A stretch of DNA of 45,689 nt from Candidatus Accumulibacter meliphilus (GCA_003332265.1 QPGA01000035.1:1-45689); one strand, 5' to 3'; positions 1 through 9,192 are shown, counted from the first letter of the stretch. The notes: generated from the sequence alone by a model not told the origin. Numbers and translations are program-made.

Positions 1-3000
1 TCGACGACAGATTCCGCGAATGACTCCGTGAGCACCACGGGTTACGGCTATTACCTCAATCAAAACTTCGACTGGGGTTTTGACCTCGTTCCGGAAAGCA
101 GCCTGACCTCCCAGGTGCTGGTCGGCCTGGGTTTGGGCCGTGACCCCAACTCGAACGCGCAGCCTGGCCAGAACGGCAGCCCGGTGTGGATCACCCCGGC
201 GGGCAACGGCGACACGCCGGTCACCATCTATGTCGATTACAACGGCGACAACCAGGGTGCCTATACCGACCCCAATGGCTTCCACTATGACACCACCCTT
301 TCCCTCAAGGAGCTGGAGCGCGCCCGAGTGTTCGACCCCGACGGGAACCAGACGGGCATGCTGCTCTATACACTCACTCCCGGCGTCAAGCTGGCCGCGG
401 CCTGGGGAGAAGATCCTTTAAGTGCCAGTATCGCCAGGCCCGGAATCGATACCGGCACCGGGGTCACCCCGCTGCCGACCTTTGATGCGGGCAAAAGCAG
501 CAGCTTGCTGGTGGATGCCGATCATGACGGCTTTACCAGCCCGGGCGATACCCTGCTGTACACGATCAGCATCGGCAATGCCGGCCGCGCACCGGTCCTG
601 GAGCTGCTGTTACAGGACACGCTGTCGACCGACGTGAGCTATGTTGCCGGTTCCACCCTGATCAACCGCAACGATGGCAACGGCTTTGTCTCCCTGTCCG
701 ACGCCGGTTCCACCGCGTATCCCCTGGACGAAGGCGGCGCGATCCTGGGCGACCTGGCTGTGAGCAAAAACTTCATCGTGACTTTTCAAGCCAAGATCGA
801 TGCCTTCGTGGATCTCACGCCCGGAGTCAAGACGATCATCAATACCGGCACGGTCACGTCGGACGGGTTCAAGGTCCCCTTCGTGACGGTTGATCCGCTG
901 TACGGCAGCATCGGCGATTTTGTCTGGCTGGACCTGAACAGCGACGGCGTGCAGGATGGGGGCTCGGAAATCGGCATTGCCAACGTGGCCCTCAATCTGT
1001 ACCTCGATGCCAATAGCAACAGCATCATCGATGCCGGCGACTCGATCATCACTACCCAGACGACCGATGCCAACGGCAACTATCTGTTCACCGGCTTGCT
1101 GGCCGGCAGCTATATCGTCGATGTCGTCAATAGCACCGTACCCGCCAACTACCAGCTGACGACCAACAATGACCCGAAGCCGGTCGCCCTGGCGGGCGGT
1201 CAAGACTATCTGCAGGCCGATTTTGGTTATGCGCCCGTCAGCAGTATCAGCGGCCATGTTTACAAGGACGCCGGAAACGATGGCCTCTGGGACGGCACGA
1301 GCGCCGGTATCGCCGGGGTCAGCCTGACCCTGAGCGGCTACGACGCTCTCGGCAACTATATCGTTCTGAACGCGACCACCGATGATGACGGCTATTACGG
1401 CTTTACCGGCCTGAATGCCAGCGACCCCAACCTCGGCTATACGGTGACCGAAGCCCAGCCTCCCCTCTACTTCGATGGCAAGGAGACGGCGGGCAGCAGC
1501 GGTGGCAACACCACCGTCAACGATGTGATCAGCGCCATCATCCTGCCGGCAGGGGTTGCCAGCGTCAACAACAACTTTGGCGAACTGCCACCGGCACTTA
1601 TCAGCGGTTATGTTTACCAGGACGCCGGCAACGACGGTGTCTGGGATGGCGAAAGCGCCGGCATTACTGGCGTCAAACTGAGCTTGACCGGCGTTAACGA
1701 CCTCGGCAATGCCGTTCAGAAGAACATTTTTTCGGGCATCGGTGGTCGCTACGACTTTGTCGACCTGCGCCCGGGCACCTACACGCTCACCGAAACCCAG
1801 CCTACAGGATATCTCGACGGCACGGACACGGCCGGCACTGCCACCCCGGGCAGTACGCCCGGCAGCGCCGGCAACGTCGGCACCGATATCATCAGTGGCA
1901 TCACCCTGGTGGCGGGCGGAGTCAGTAGCGACAACAACTTCGGCGAGATTCGGCCCGGCGGCTTGTCGGGCTTCGTGTACGTGGATGCCGATGACAGCGG
2001 TACCCGGCAGGTCTCTGAGGCGAAGATCAGTGGCGTCACGCTCACCCTCTCCGGCAGCAACGACCTCGGCACCATCACGCCGCTAAGCACCACCTCCAAC
2101 ATCAGCGGCTTCTACAGCTTTGGCAACCTGCGTCCGGGTACTTACACGGTCACCGAAAGCCAGCCGGCGGCATACGTGGACGGGCAGGATACCCAGGGCA
2201 ACCTAACGCCCATCCCCGGCAGCCGCAGCACCGACTACATCAGCGGCATTAGCGTGGTCGCTGGCTCGGTGACGCCAAACAACAACTTCGGCGAAGTGCT
2301 TCCAGCGACCGTGAGCGGCTTCGTCTACCTCGACACCAACGACAACGGCAACCGGGCCGGTCCCCCCAGCGAACCCGGCATTAGCGACGTCAGCGTCACC
2401 CTGACCGGCAAGGACGATCTCGGCAACTCGATCAGCCTGAGCGCCACCACCGCTGCCAACGGCGCCTACAGCTTTAGCGGCCTGCGTCCAAGCAGCGTGG
2501 CCGGCTACACCGTCAGCGAAAGCCAGCCCGCCAACTATGTCGATGGCAAGGACAGCGCAGGCAGCAGTGGCGGCAGCGTGGCGGTCAACGACGTCATCAG
2601 CGGCATCGTCGTCGGGGCGGGCGGTTCATCGGCGAACAACAACTTCGGCGAACTGCTGCCGGTCAGTGTCAGCGGCCATGTGTATGTGGACGCCGGTAAC
2701 GATGGCGTATGGGATGGCACGAGCGCCGGCATCGGCGGCGTCACCCTGACCCTGACCGGGATCAACGATCTCGACCAGTCGCTCAATACAGTGGTGATCA
2801 CGGCCAGTGATGGCGCCTACAGCTTTACCGGCCTGCGGCCAAGCAACCTGTTCGGCTACACCGTCACCGAGACACAAGCGGCCGGCTATCTGGACGGCAA
2901 GGACAGCGCCGGCAGCGCGGGCGGGAACACCACCACCAACGACGTCATCAGCGGCATCGTCTTACTCAATGGCGGTTCCAGCAGCGTCAACAACAACTTC

Positions 3001-3468
3001 GGCGAACTACCGGCCCCGGGGAGCCTCAGCGTTATTGCCTACAGCGATCTGTACGACGACGCGAGCAGCGTGACGGCGATCGCCATCGACCTCGACGGGG
3101 GTGGTATCGAGAGCGTGCCGCTTGCCGACTCGAGCAAGGAGTTCGGCAACGCTGATGGACGCGTTGACGCCAGCGATGATCGCTTCCTCGACCTGTCGAT
3201 CTGGCGGGACGGCAACCACGAGACCGACGCTGGCGAGTTGATGAGTCTCGCCGAGGCGAATGTGCTCAGCCTGAGCCTCGCGTACAACGCCGACAGCCCG
3301 TTCTGGGATGCGCAGGGCAATCAGCACCTCGAACAGAGCAGCGCAAGCCTGAGCGACGGGCAGGTGCTTGACATGAGCAGTGTCAGCTTCGCCCTCGCGG
3401 ACAACGATGCTGCTGGCGCTAGCGCTACTGATGTGTCGCCGCTAAGCCTGGCTTGGGCCTTCGCCTAG
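1..3468 (+). CDS. Large SdrD/Cna-B repeat surface protein, 5'-truncated by window edge
   Basis: The frame is open from the first base, so the true start lies upstream; the GTG at 28 is only the first possible start inside the window. Numbering from it, residues about 150-290 resemble a DUF11 domain. Residues about 292-405 form a canonical SdrD B-like repeat (starting GDFVWLDLNSDGVQDG). Five further repeats of 110-120 residues follow, each opening with SG[HYF]VY and closing with NNNFGE, up to about residue 994. The C-terminal 150 residues contain AIDLDGGGIE and an IWRDGN...DAGEL pattern like the ends of calcium-binding type I-secreted proteins. No LPXTG or membrane anchor is seen. I infer a secreted or cell-surface adhesin or matrix protein. 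The partner is unknown. Confidence 0.8.
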   Translation, partial: STTDSANDSVSTTGYGYYLNQNFDWGFDLVPESSLTSQVLVGLGLGRDPNSNAQPGQNGSPVWITPAGNGDTPVTIYVDYNGDNQGAYTDPNGFHYDTTLSLKELERARVFDPDGNQTGMLLYTLTPGVKLAAAWGEDPLSASIARPGIDTGTGVTPLPTFDAGKSSSLLVDADHDGFTSPGDTLLYTISIGNAGRAPVLELLLQDTLSTDVSYVAGSTLINRNDGNGFVSLSDAGSTAYPLDEGGAILGDLAVSKNFIVTFQAKIDAFVDLTPGVKTIINTGTVTSDGFKVPFVTVDPLYGSIGDFVWLDLNSDGVQDGGSEIGIANVALNLYLDANSNSIIDAGDSIITTQTTDANGNYLFTGLLAGSYIVDVVNSTVPANYQLTTNNDPKPVALAGGQDYLQADFGYAPVSSISGHVYKDAGNDGLWDGTSAGIAGVSLTLSGYDALGNYIVLNATTDDDGYYGFTGLNASDPNLGYTVTEAQPPLYFDGKETAGSSGGNTTVNDVISAIILPAGVASVNNNFGELPPALISGYVYQDAGNDGVWDGESAGITGVKLSLTGVNDLGNAVQKNIFSGIGGRYDFVDLRPGTYTLTETQPTGYLDGTDTAGTATPGSTPGSAGNVGTDIISGITLVAGGVSSDNNFGEIRPGGLSGFVYVDADDSGTRQVSEAKISGVTLTLSGSNDLGTITPLSTTSNISGFYSFGNLRPGTYTVTESQPAAYVDGQDTQGNLTPIPGSRSTDYISGISVVAGSVTPNNNFGEVLPATVSGFVYLDTNDNGNRAGPPSEPGISDVSVTLTGKDDLGNSISLSATTAANGAYSFSGLRPSSVAGYTVSESQPANYVDGKDSAGSSGGSVAVNDVISGIVVGAGGSSANNNFGELLPVSVSGHVYVDAGNDGVWDGTSAGIGGVTLTLTGINDLDQSLNTVVITASDGAYSFTGLRPSNLFGYTVTETQAAGYLDGKDSAGSAGGNTTTNDVISGIVLLNGGSSSVNNNFGELPAPGSLSVIAYSDLYDDASSVTAIAIDLDGGGIESVPLADSSKEFGNADGRVDASDDRFLDLSIWRDGNHETDAGELMSLAEANVLSLSLAYNADSPFWDAQGNQHLEQSSASLSDGQVLDMSSVSFALADNDAAGASATDVSPLSLAWAFA

Positions 3469-3472
3469 GGCA

Positions 3473-3518
3473 CGCCCCGCTTCGCTCGCGCGCTGGCTCG
3501 TCGCGCACAAGCGGGGCG
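3473..3518. terminator. Hairpin between convergent genes
   Basis: Perfect 10-bp arms CGCCCCGCTT (3473-3482) and AAGCGGGGCG (3509-3518) surround a 26-nt loop. It lies between the adhesin stop and the nitroreductase stop. There is no T-run, so termination is inferred from position and stem strength only. Confidence 0.4.
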
Positions 3519-3546
3519 CGCGGCCCGGATCGCTGCCGGGCGTCCC

Positions 3547-4137
3547 TCAGGCGATCTCGCAGGCTTCCTCGAAACTCAAGCGTGGCCCACGCGGATGCAG
3601 CGCCGCGGGATCGCCGATGCCAAGATTGCACAGAAAATTGGCCTGGTAACGCCCGTCCGGAAAGAACGCGGCGTTGAGCTTGCCAGCGTCGAAACCGGAC
3701 ATCGGCCCGCAATCCAGACCCATCGCACGCGCGGCGAGAATCAGGTAAGCGCCTTGCAAGGTGCCGTTGCGTGCGGCGGTGCTGGCAGCCAGTTCCGCGT
3801 TGCCGGCAAACATCGGCTGGGCGTCGTAGGCCGGGAACATCGTCGGCAGATGTTCGTAGAAGCGCGTGTCGGTGGCAACGATGACGGTTGCCGGGGCAGC
3901 CAGCGTCTTGTCCAGGTTACCGGGCGATAGCGCTGGCGCCAAACGTGCCTTGCCCTCGGCGCTGGTCACGAACAGCAGCCGCGCGGGCTGGCAATTCATG
4001 GACGTCGGGCCCCACTTCATCAAGCTGTACAGATGACGCAGAGTGGCCTCGGGAAGTGGCTCGGGGGCGAAAGCGTTGTGGGTTCGCGCTTCGCAGAATA
4101 GTTGGGCGAGTGCTGCGCTGTTCAGGCTTCTGGTCAT
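3547..4137 (-). CDS. Nitroreductase-family protein, RutE/malonic semialdehyde reductase type
   Basis: A 196-residue FMN-dependent nitroreductase-fold protein, the usual length for the RutE/HadB subgroup. The N-terminal part carries the family stretch [22 protein letters not shown], in which the Ser/Asn/Arg residues contact FMN. Later [11 protein letters not shown] and [10 protein letters not shown] match the cofactor and dimer segments. RutE reduces malonic semialdehyde to 3-hydroxypropionate in pyrimidine degradation, but no other rut gene is nearby, so the substrate is open. The ATG is preceded by a strong GGAGGAG. It is convergent with the adhesin gene. Confidence 0.85.
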   Translation of the reverse strand: MTRSLNSAALAQLFCEARTHNAFAPEPLPEATLRHLYSLMKWGPTSMNCQPARLLFVTSAEGKARLAPALSPGNLDKTLAAPATVIVATDTRFYEHLPTMFPAYDAQPMFAGNAELAASTAARNGTLQGAYLILAARAMGLDCGPMSGFDAGKLNAAFFPDGRYQANFLCNLGIGDPAALHPRGPRLSFEEACEIA

Positions 4138-4289
4138 GTGCTCTCCTCCAGAGGTTTGGGCGGGCGCTGACCAAGCGGCTGTGGATGCCCGCTGCAGCGC
4201 TTCGCCGCTTTGGTTTCTTGCGTCCGTTTCGGCTGCTTCGGCCGCTTTGGCTGTTGCGTCCGTTGCGTCCGTTTTGGTTTCTCTCGTTC

Positions 4290-4535
4290 TTAAAGCTTCT
4301 TGTGGCTACCGTCGCACAGCGGCTTGTTGGCGCTGTGCTTGCAACCGCAAAAGTACAACTTCGCGGCCGCTTCCGCTTTGTACTCCAGCGGCAAGAAGGG
4401 GCCCGCTTTGTGGCTACCGTCGCAGAAAGGCTGCTTCCTGCTGTTACCGCAAGCGCACCACCAGTAGGTCTTGCCGGCTTCGACATCGACCGCGTAAGGC
4501 GCTTGTTGGGCAACGGTGGGCTTGTTCTCGCTCAT
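4290..4535 (-). CDS. Double CDGSH iron-sulfur protein
   Basis: An 81-residue protein with two zinc-finger-like CDGSH motifs: [16 protein letters not shown] and [16 protein letters not shown]. Each has the three Cys and one His that bind a labile [2Fe-2S] cluster in mitoNEET-type proteins. Two motifs in one chain is typical of bacterial monomeric members. I chose the ATG at 4535, preceded by CTGGAGA at good spacing, over an upstream in-frame TTG at 4568 without a ribosome site. A small cytosolic redox or cluster-transfer role is inferred. The 150 bp upstream of the nitroreductase start holds repeated CGTCCGTTTT-like words and no gene. Confidence 0.85.
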   Translation of the reverse strand: MSENKPTVAQQAPYAVDVEAGKTYWWCACGNSRKQPFCDGSHKAGPFLPLEYKAEAAAKLYFCGCKHSANKPLCDGSHKKL

Positions 4536-4614
4536 GGCAGTCTCCAGTTTCTTGTTGTCGCTCGCCAATAGGGCAAGCCGGGGCGGGGCCCGTGGGCCCC
4601 GTGCGACCGCCAGT

Positions 4615-5202
4615 CTACTGCTTCAGGGCTTCGACAGCGATGCTTAGTGTCACCTCGTCGCTCACCTGGGGCGCGTTCTTGCCGGCGTTGAAGTCGGAAC
4701 GTTTGATCTGGGCGACCGCATTGGCGCCGATGGCGTCCTTCTTGAGCATCGGGTGCGGCATGGCGTGGAAAGAGGTGACAGTCAGGGTCACCGCCTTGGT
4801 CACTCCCTTGATGGTCAGCAGACCTTCGATGGACACCGGCTTGTCGCCTTCGAATTTCACGGCCGTCGACTTGTAGGTGATGGTCGGATACTTCGCGGTA
4901 TCGAAATAGTCCTCGCCCTGGATATGCTCGTTGAACAATGGGTAACCGGTATCCACCGACCTGGCGTCAATGCTGATGTCGACCGCGCCGGTCTTGGCCG
5001 CACGGTCGACAACGATGGTCCCGGAAGTCTTGTTGAAGCGCTGGATCTGCTTGGAGTAACCAAGATGGCTGTACTCGAAACGCGGATAGGTGTGGTTCGG
5101 ATCGACGACAAATGTTTCGGCTGCGGCGAATACCGGCGCTGTGAAAAGGCCGCTGAGGGCGAAAACGGCGAAAACTTTGCGTACGGCAACTTGCTTCTTC
5201 AT
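4615..5202 (-). CDS. YceI-family periplasmic lipid-binding protein (copy 1)
   Basis: A 195-residue protein with a clear Sec signal peptide (MKKQVAVRKVFAVFALSGLF, cleavage near VFAAAE). The mature part is a single YceI lipocalin-like barrel: VDPNHTYPRFEYSHLGYSKQ, then GTIVVDRAAKTGAVDISIDARSVDTG, and DFNAGKNAPQVSDEVTLSI at the end. YceI barrels bind polyprenyl or other isoprenoid lipids. The start has an excellent AAGGAGAT site. It is the last gene of a minus-strand cluster, cytochrome b561 then YceI copy 2 then this gene. YceI and cytochrome b561 genes often co-occur, suggesting a quinone- or isoprenoid-linked function. Confidence 0.9.
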   Translation of the reverse strand: MKKQVAVRKVFAVFALSGLFTAPVFAAAETFVVDPNHTYPRFEYSHLGYSKQIQRFNKTSGTIVVDRAAKTGAVDISIDARSVDTGYPLFNEHIQGEDYFDTAKYPTITYKSTAVKFEGDKPVSIEGLLTIKGVTKAVTLTVTSFHAMPHPMLKKDAIGANAVAQIKRSDFNAGKNAPQVSDEVTLSIAVEALKQ

Positions 5203-5271
5203 GCAATATCTCCTTGAAATGCGAGCGAGGGTGATTCCGCAGACGGTTCCGAACTGCTCGCCTGCAACGGA

Positions 5272-5889
5272 TTACTTGCCGGCTGCTGCAGGCGCAGCGA
5301 CGATGTGAAACTTGATTTGCACTTCGTTGGCGACGGCGCTGACATCGGACCAGATGCCGTCACCAACACCGAAATCGAGGCGCTTGAGGACGAAAGCCCC
5401 GGCGAAGATAGCATGACCACCCTCCTCCCGGAAGCTGAAAGGCGCGCTGACAGCCTGCGTCTTGTCCTTGATGCTCAGCTTGCCAAGGAGTTCGAACTTG
5501 TCGCCACCGAGCGGACGAATCGCCGTCGCAACGAAAGTGGCGGTGGGGAACAGTTTGACGTTGAACCACGCCTTACCGACCACCTCGCCGTCGGCGTCCG
5601 CTGAGCCGGCATCGACACTGGCCAGGTCGAGCTCGAGCCGGGCAGTCGCCGCCGCCGGCCTGGCCGGATCGAAAGCCAGGGTCGCGGAGAACTTTTTGAA
5701 GCGCCCATCGACCGCTACTCCCATTTGCTTGAAAACGAACTGCAGCGTGCTCTTGTCGGCCTGGAACTGCGTAAACTCGACCGCCTGCGCGGCGCCACTG
5801 GCGAACAGCAGCGCGGCCAGCAACGCGGACAGCAGCGCGGCCAGCAACGCGGACAGCAGCGCGGACAGATCAAGGCGAATGATGTTCAT
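5272..5889 (-). CDS. YceI-family periplasmic protein (copy 2) with repeat-built signal peptide
   Basis: A 205-residue YceI-domain protein. Residues about 36-200 give the barrel (QADKSTLQFVFKQMGVAVDG, then RLELDLASVDAG and SIKDKTQAVSAPFSF). The start ATG has a GGAGAA site. The hydrophobic core of the signal peptide (SALLAALLSALLAALL) is encoded by a 12/24-bp tandem DNA repeat at 5805-5864, so its length may vary between strains. It lies 69 bp upstream of the other YceI gene and 45 bp downstream of cytochrome b561, all on one strand. The two YceI proteins are divergent paralogues, not recent copies. Confidence 0.9.
   Translation of the reverse strand: MNIIRLDLSALLSALLAALLSALLAALLFASGAAQAVEFTQFQADKSTLQFVFKQMGVAVDGRFKKFSATLAFDPARPAAATARLELDLASVDAGSADADGEVVGKAWFNVKLFPTATFVATAIRPLGGDKFELLGKLSIKDKTQAVSAPFSFREEGGHAIFAGAFVLKRLDFGVGDGIWSDVSAVANEVQIKFHIVAAPAAAGK
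5805..5864. repeat. 12/24-bp tandem repeat inside a signal peptide
   Basis: Five 12-mers alternate between ACAGCAGCGCGG and CCAGCAACGCGG, giving a 24-bp unit present 2.5 times (unit starts 5805, 5829, 5853). The repeat is in frame and encodes the Leu/Ala-rich core of the second YceI signal peptide. Confidence 0.9.
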
Positions 5890-5934
5890 GTTTTCTCCAT
5901 GGGTGCGTCAACCGGGGGAAGGCTTCGCTGCAGG

Positions 5935-6528
5935 TCAGCGGCTTGGCGCCTGCGATTGAGTACGGGTTTTGGTCGGCGGGCACTCTTGCCGGCGCTTGCG
6001 CAAAGGCAGCATGCGCGACAGGATGTCATCGCGGTCGACGAGATGATGCTTCAGCGCAGCGCCAACATGCGCAACCACCAGCGCCGCCAGACTGAGGTTG
6101 AGGATCTTGTGCACCGTCTGCAGCAGCTCGCCAAGCGCCTTGTCCTTGCCGAGGAGATCGGGCAGCGGCAGGACGCCAAAATACACGGTCTGGAAACCTT
6201 TGGCGGAGCTCATCAGCCAGCCGCTCAGCGGGATGGCGACCATCAACACGTAGAGCAGATGGTGCATGCCGTGCGACGCGGTCTTCTGCCAGCCGGGCAT
6301 CGCCGCCGGCAAGGGCGGCGGCCGGTGACCCGCTCGCCACAGCAGGCGTAGCAGGAGCAGCATGAAAGCGGTCACGCCGGCCCACTTGTGCCACGAATAG
6401 AGCTTGAGCTTGTCGGGTGATAGCGGCAGTTCGTGCATGTAGATGCCGAGGCTGAACAGGCTGATCAGCAGGATAGCCATCAGCCAGTGCAGAGCAATGG
6501 CAGGATTGGAATAGCGCCTGTTGGACAT
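5935..6528 (-). CDS. Cytochrome b561 family protein
   Basis: A 197-residue integral membrane protein with four helices: NPAIALHWLMAILLISLFSL, HKWAGVTAFMLLLLRLLWRA, HGMHHLLYVLMVAIPLSGWL and TVHKILNLSLAALVVAHVGA. Each helix region carries a His suited to bind two b-type hemes. The WH...HKWAG and RLLWR patterns are typical of bacterial CybB-type proteins. The family transfers electrons from quinol across the inner membrane. I prefer ATG 6528, eight bases after AGAAGG, over the GTG at 6537. It heads the minus-strand cluster with two YceI genes. The C-terminus is a polar tail rich in Arg, Pro and Gln. Confidence 0.9.
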   Translation of the reverse strand: MSNRRYSNPAIALHWLMAILLISLFSLGIYMHELPLSPDKLKLYSWHKWAGVTAFMLLLLRLLWRAGHRPPPLPAAMPGWQKTASHGMHHLLYVLMVAIPLSGWLMSSAKGFQTVYFGVLPLPDLLGKDKALGELLQTVHKILNLSLAALVVAHVGAALKHHLVDRDDILSRMLPLRKRRQECPPTKTRTQSQAPSR

Positions 6529-6919
6529 CGTCGTCACCTTCTTTCTGGTTTGCTGGCAGCTCTTCCCGAGCCAGGAGTTGAGAGCTGAGAGTTGCGCGTC
6601 GAAAACTGAAAACCCGCCTTGTCCTGTGATCCCGCCTTGTCGTCTTGTCGCCTCGCGTCTCCGACTTCAATGCGTAGCGAAGAGTTCCTGCGCCAGGCAG
6701 GCCAGCGGACGCAGCGGATGGTCGACGAGAGTAGCAAAATCGGTGCTCATCCGTGCGCACTTGTCGTCTGCTCCGGCTCGTCGTCAGCCGCCGCGCCGAC
6801 ACGCGGCCGTTGCCGATCATGCATGCGTTATGCGATTATCTGCTGGCCAAGCACTGCTGCATCCGCAACGCAAGCAAGACAAGCAAGACAAGTTAAAACA
6901 ATCTACTGGAGGAGGTGAA
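6529..6919. other. 391-bp divergent intergenic region, no gene seen
   Basis: This lies between divergent cytochrome b561 and SGNH hydrolase genes and should hold both promoters. I see no convincing -35/-10 pair and no conserved reading frame. A short ACAAGCAAG-type tandem repeat at about 6868-6890 sits just before the SGNH gene's ribosome site. Confidence 0.5.
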
Positions 6920-7702
6920 ATGATCAACAAGCCCGTTTGGGACGAATCGATATTGACCAGGGATGGCCTGTTTCCGACCGTCCTGGCGATTGGCGATTCG
7001 TGGTTCTGGTACCCGAAGAATAATCTTCTCAACCAGCTGCACAAGCGCCTGAACCGCAAGAAGCGCCACATCATCCTGGTCCGTGGCCATAGCGGTGCCG
7101 AAGCCGTCGAGTACGAATCAGGCCCGATTCGCGAGCAGATCGAACGCGACCTCGACCGCAAGAAAGGCTATGGCCGGACGATTAAAGCGGTTTTTCTGTC
7201 GGGTGGTGGCAACGATTTTGCCGGCCGTGACGATCTCGGGAAGCTGCTTCTGGAAGACTGTTCCAACGCTAGTTCAGCCTTCGCCTGCTTGCGTAGCGGC
7301 CAGCCGAAGCAGCTCTTCAGCAGCGTCATCGACGCCCTACTCAGCGTCGTTACGCTGGTCGAGGAGAAAATTCCCGGCACGCCGGTCTTCGTGCACAGCT
7401 ACGACTATCCGCCGCCAAACGGCAAAGGCTTCCTCGGTCTCGGGCAATGGTTGCAGTATCCGATGGATGAAGCCAACGTAGACCGCGCCCTGCAGCCGGA
7501 GGTGGTCAAGCTGCTGATCGACGAGTTCTGGCTGTGCCTTGAAGAAGCGCAGGCGAAAGCGCCAACACTGCAACTGGTGGACGGGCGTCATACCCTGAAG
7601 CCCGAAGACGATTGGGCCAACGAGTTGCATCCGACCGTACGCGGCTTCAATCGCCTCGCAAAATGCTGGCGGCCGGCGCTGGAACGGACAGGAATCGCCT
7701 GA
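6920..7702 (+). CDS. SGNH/GDSL-like hydrolase, cytoplasmic
   Basis: A 260-residue protein with three SGNH hallmarks: LAIGDSWFWYP near residue 20 (nucleophile Ser in GDS), VFLSGGGNDF near residue 95 (Gly and Asn oxyanion residues), and ANELHPTVRG near the C-terminus (catalytic His, spacing like DxxH). The ATG at 6920 follows GGAGGAGGTGAA, which is decisive; the frame is open further upstream but without a plausible start. No signal peptide is present, so it probably acts in the cytoplasm. The substrate cannot be read from sequence; esterase or lipase activity is likely. It is monocistronic and convergent with the MFS gene. Confidence 0.75.
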   Translation: MINKPVWDESILTRDGLFPTVLAIGDSWFWYPKNNLLNQLHKRLNRKKRHIILVRGHSGAEAVEYESGPIREQIERDLDRKKGYGRTIKAVFLSGGGNDFAGRDDLGKLLLEDCSNASSAFACLRSGQPKQLFSSVIDALLSVVTLVEEKIPGTPVFVHSYDYPPPNGKGFLGLGQWLQYPMDEANVDRALQPEVVKLLIDEFWLCLEEAQAKAPTLQLVDGRHTLKPEDDWANELHPTVRGFNRLAKCWRPALERTGIA

Positions 7703-7802
7703 GCGGAGAGCTGCCCCGCCTGCCGACCCGCCTGTTGCCGCATTTTGACGACGTCGGCTTGACCGCCCCGGCTTGACCACCGTCGTGGCTGGCCGGCTGG
7801 CA

Positions 7803-7835
7803 CGGCGGTCGGGTTGATCATCAACCCGGCCGCCG
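7803..7835. terminator. Strong hairpin between convergent genes
   Basis: Arms CGGCGGTCGGGTTGA (7803-7817) and TCAACCCGGCCGCCG (7821-7835) pair over 15 bp with one G-U wobble and a 3-nt loop. It lies between the SGNH gene end (7702) and the MFS gene end (7845). There is no T-run. It probably works as a bidirectional terminator or mRNA 3' stabiliser. Confidence 0.55.
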
Positions 7836-7844
7836 ACAAAACCC

Positions 7845-9083
7845 TCAGGCGGCCGCCTGCCGGGTAACGCCACCGACGCGCAGCGCGGTCAGGATCGACA
7901 GCCCCCACAGTGCGGCAATGCCGATCAGCACCGCGGCGAAACGCCCGCCGTCCATGAGCCCGCCGAAGACCAGCGGCGCCAAGGCCAGGCCGGTATCGAG
8001 CCCCGAGTAGACAAAGCCGTAAACGCGGCCGTACGCCGCCTGCCCGAAGCGCGAAGTGGCCGCCCGGCGCACCAGCAGGTCACGCGATGGGCCGGCGATT
8101 CCCGTGCAGTAGCCAATACCGACCATCAGCGGCAACACGCTCCACTGCGGCAGCGGCAGCAGCGCCAGCGCGATAGTGAGCAATGCCCCGGCGCCGAGCG
8201 CCGCAGCAATCAAGCGTTCCTGTTCGCCTTTCTGGGCCAGGAAACCGCCGGTCAGAATGCCGCCAGCGCCACCGACCAGATACGCCGAAAGCGCCGTCGC
8301 CCCGGCCGCCAGGGACAGACCATGCAGGTTTTGCAGGATCGGCGTCACGAAATTCTGAATGCCGCCAAAGGCAGTGGTGATCAGCAGAAAGAACAAAAAG
8401 CACATCCAGACCGCCGGCGAGCGCAGAAAACCGAACGCCGAAATCGCCTGCCCACGCGCTGCGCCGCCGACCAGTGAGCCCGGCGGGTCAGCCAGGGTCC
8501 GCCGCCGCCAGGCGACGAGCAGCAAAGCCAGCGCTGCGACCCCCGCGGCGGCCAGCGCGGCCACCCGCCAGCCGGCAGTCGCAGCAATCCCGGTCATGAA
8601 CACCGGCGCCAGCGCCCAGCCCAGATTGCCCGACAAACCGTGGATCGAGAAAGCGTGCCCGAGCCGGTGCTGCGAGACGTGCCGGTTGAGCACCGTGAAG
8701 TCGGCCGGGTGGAAAACACTGTTGCCCAGCCCGGCCAGCGCGGCAACCAGAGTCAAGCCAAGGTAATCGTCGACCACAGACAGGAGCAGCGCCGCAAGCA
8801 GAAAACACGTAATGCCGCCACCAAGCACCCTGGCCGCGCCAAAGCGATCGACGAGAAAACCGGCCAGCGCTTGCCCAATCGCCGAGACGACAAAGAAAAT
8901 CGTCATCGTCGCGCCGATGCCCGTAAAGCTCAAACCGAAATCATGCATCAACCACGGAAACAGCGGCGGCAGCAGCAAATGGAAGAAGTGTGATACACCA
9001 TGCACGAAACCGATCAAGGAAATCACTTCCAGATCGTGGTTCTTTTCAGGCAGGGAGGCGACAACGTCGACAGCGGTGGTCAT
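7845..9083 (-). CDS. MFS transporter, fosmidomycin-resistance-like
   Basis: A 412-residue protein with about 12 predicted membrane segments in two six-helix halves separated by a short loop near residue 200. The N-terminal half has the pattern VSHFFHLLLPPLFPWL and the motif A-like GFLVDRFGAARVLG between helices 2 and 3. The second half has ILTGGFLAQKGEQERLI, an equivalent loop. The opening sequence resembles Fsr-type efflux proteins. The exported substrate is unknown. The start ATG has a CCGGAGC site. No adjacent regulator is present. Confidence 0.85.
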   Translation of the reverse strand: MTTAVDVVASLPEKNHDLEVISLIGFVHGVSHFFHLLLPPLFPWLMHDFGLSFTGIGATMTIFFVVSAIGQALAGFLVDRFGAARVLGGGITCFLLAALLLSVVDDYLGLTLVAALAGLGNSVFHPADFTVLNRHVSQHRLGHAFSIHGLSGNLGWALAPVFMTGIAATAGWRVAALAAAGVAALALLLVAWRRRTLADPPGSLVGGAARGQAISAFGFLRSPAVWMCFLFFLLITTAFGGIQNFVTPILQNLHGLSLAAGATALSAYLVGGAGGILTGGFLAQKGEQERLIAAALGAGALLTIALALLPLPQWSVLPLMVGIGYCTGIAGPSRDLLVRRAATSRFGQAAYGRVYGFVYSGLDTGLALAPLVFGGLMDGGRFAAVLIGIAALWGLSILTALRVGGVTRQAAA

Positions 9084-9152
9084 GGGAATGCTCCGGAGCA
9101 GGAAGTCGAAGTCTAGCTGTTTAGAGGCGCGTGGAGCGCGAAACGCCGATAA

Positions 9153-9192
9153 GGATCCTCAGGGATCCTCAGGGATCCTCAGGGATCCTCAG
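9153..9192. repeat. Four tandem copies of GGATCCTCAG
   Basis: Exact 10-bp repeats start at 9153, 9163, 9173 and 9183. Each unit contains the palindrome GGATCC. The function is unknown; replication slippage is the simplest origin. Confidence 0.95.

Noticed and set aside
610-1257. Long reverse-strand frame within the adhesin gene
   Set aside because: It is a shadow of the repeated coding sequence with no start signal.
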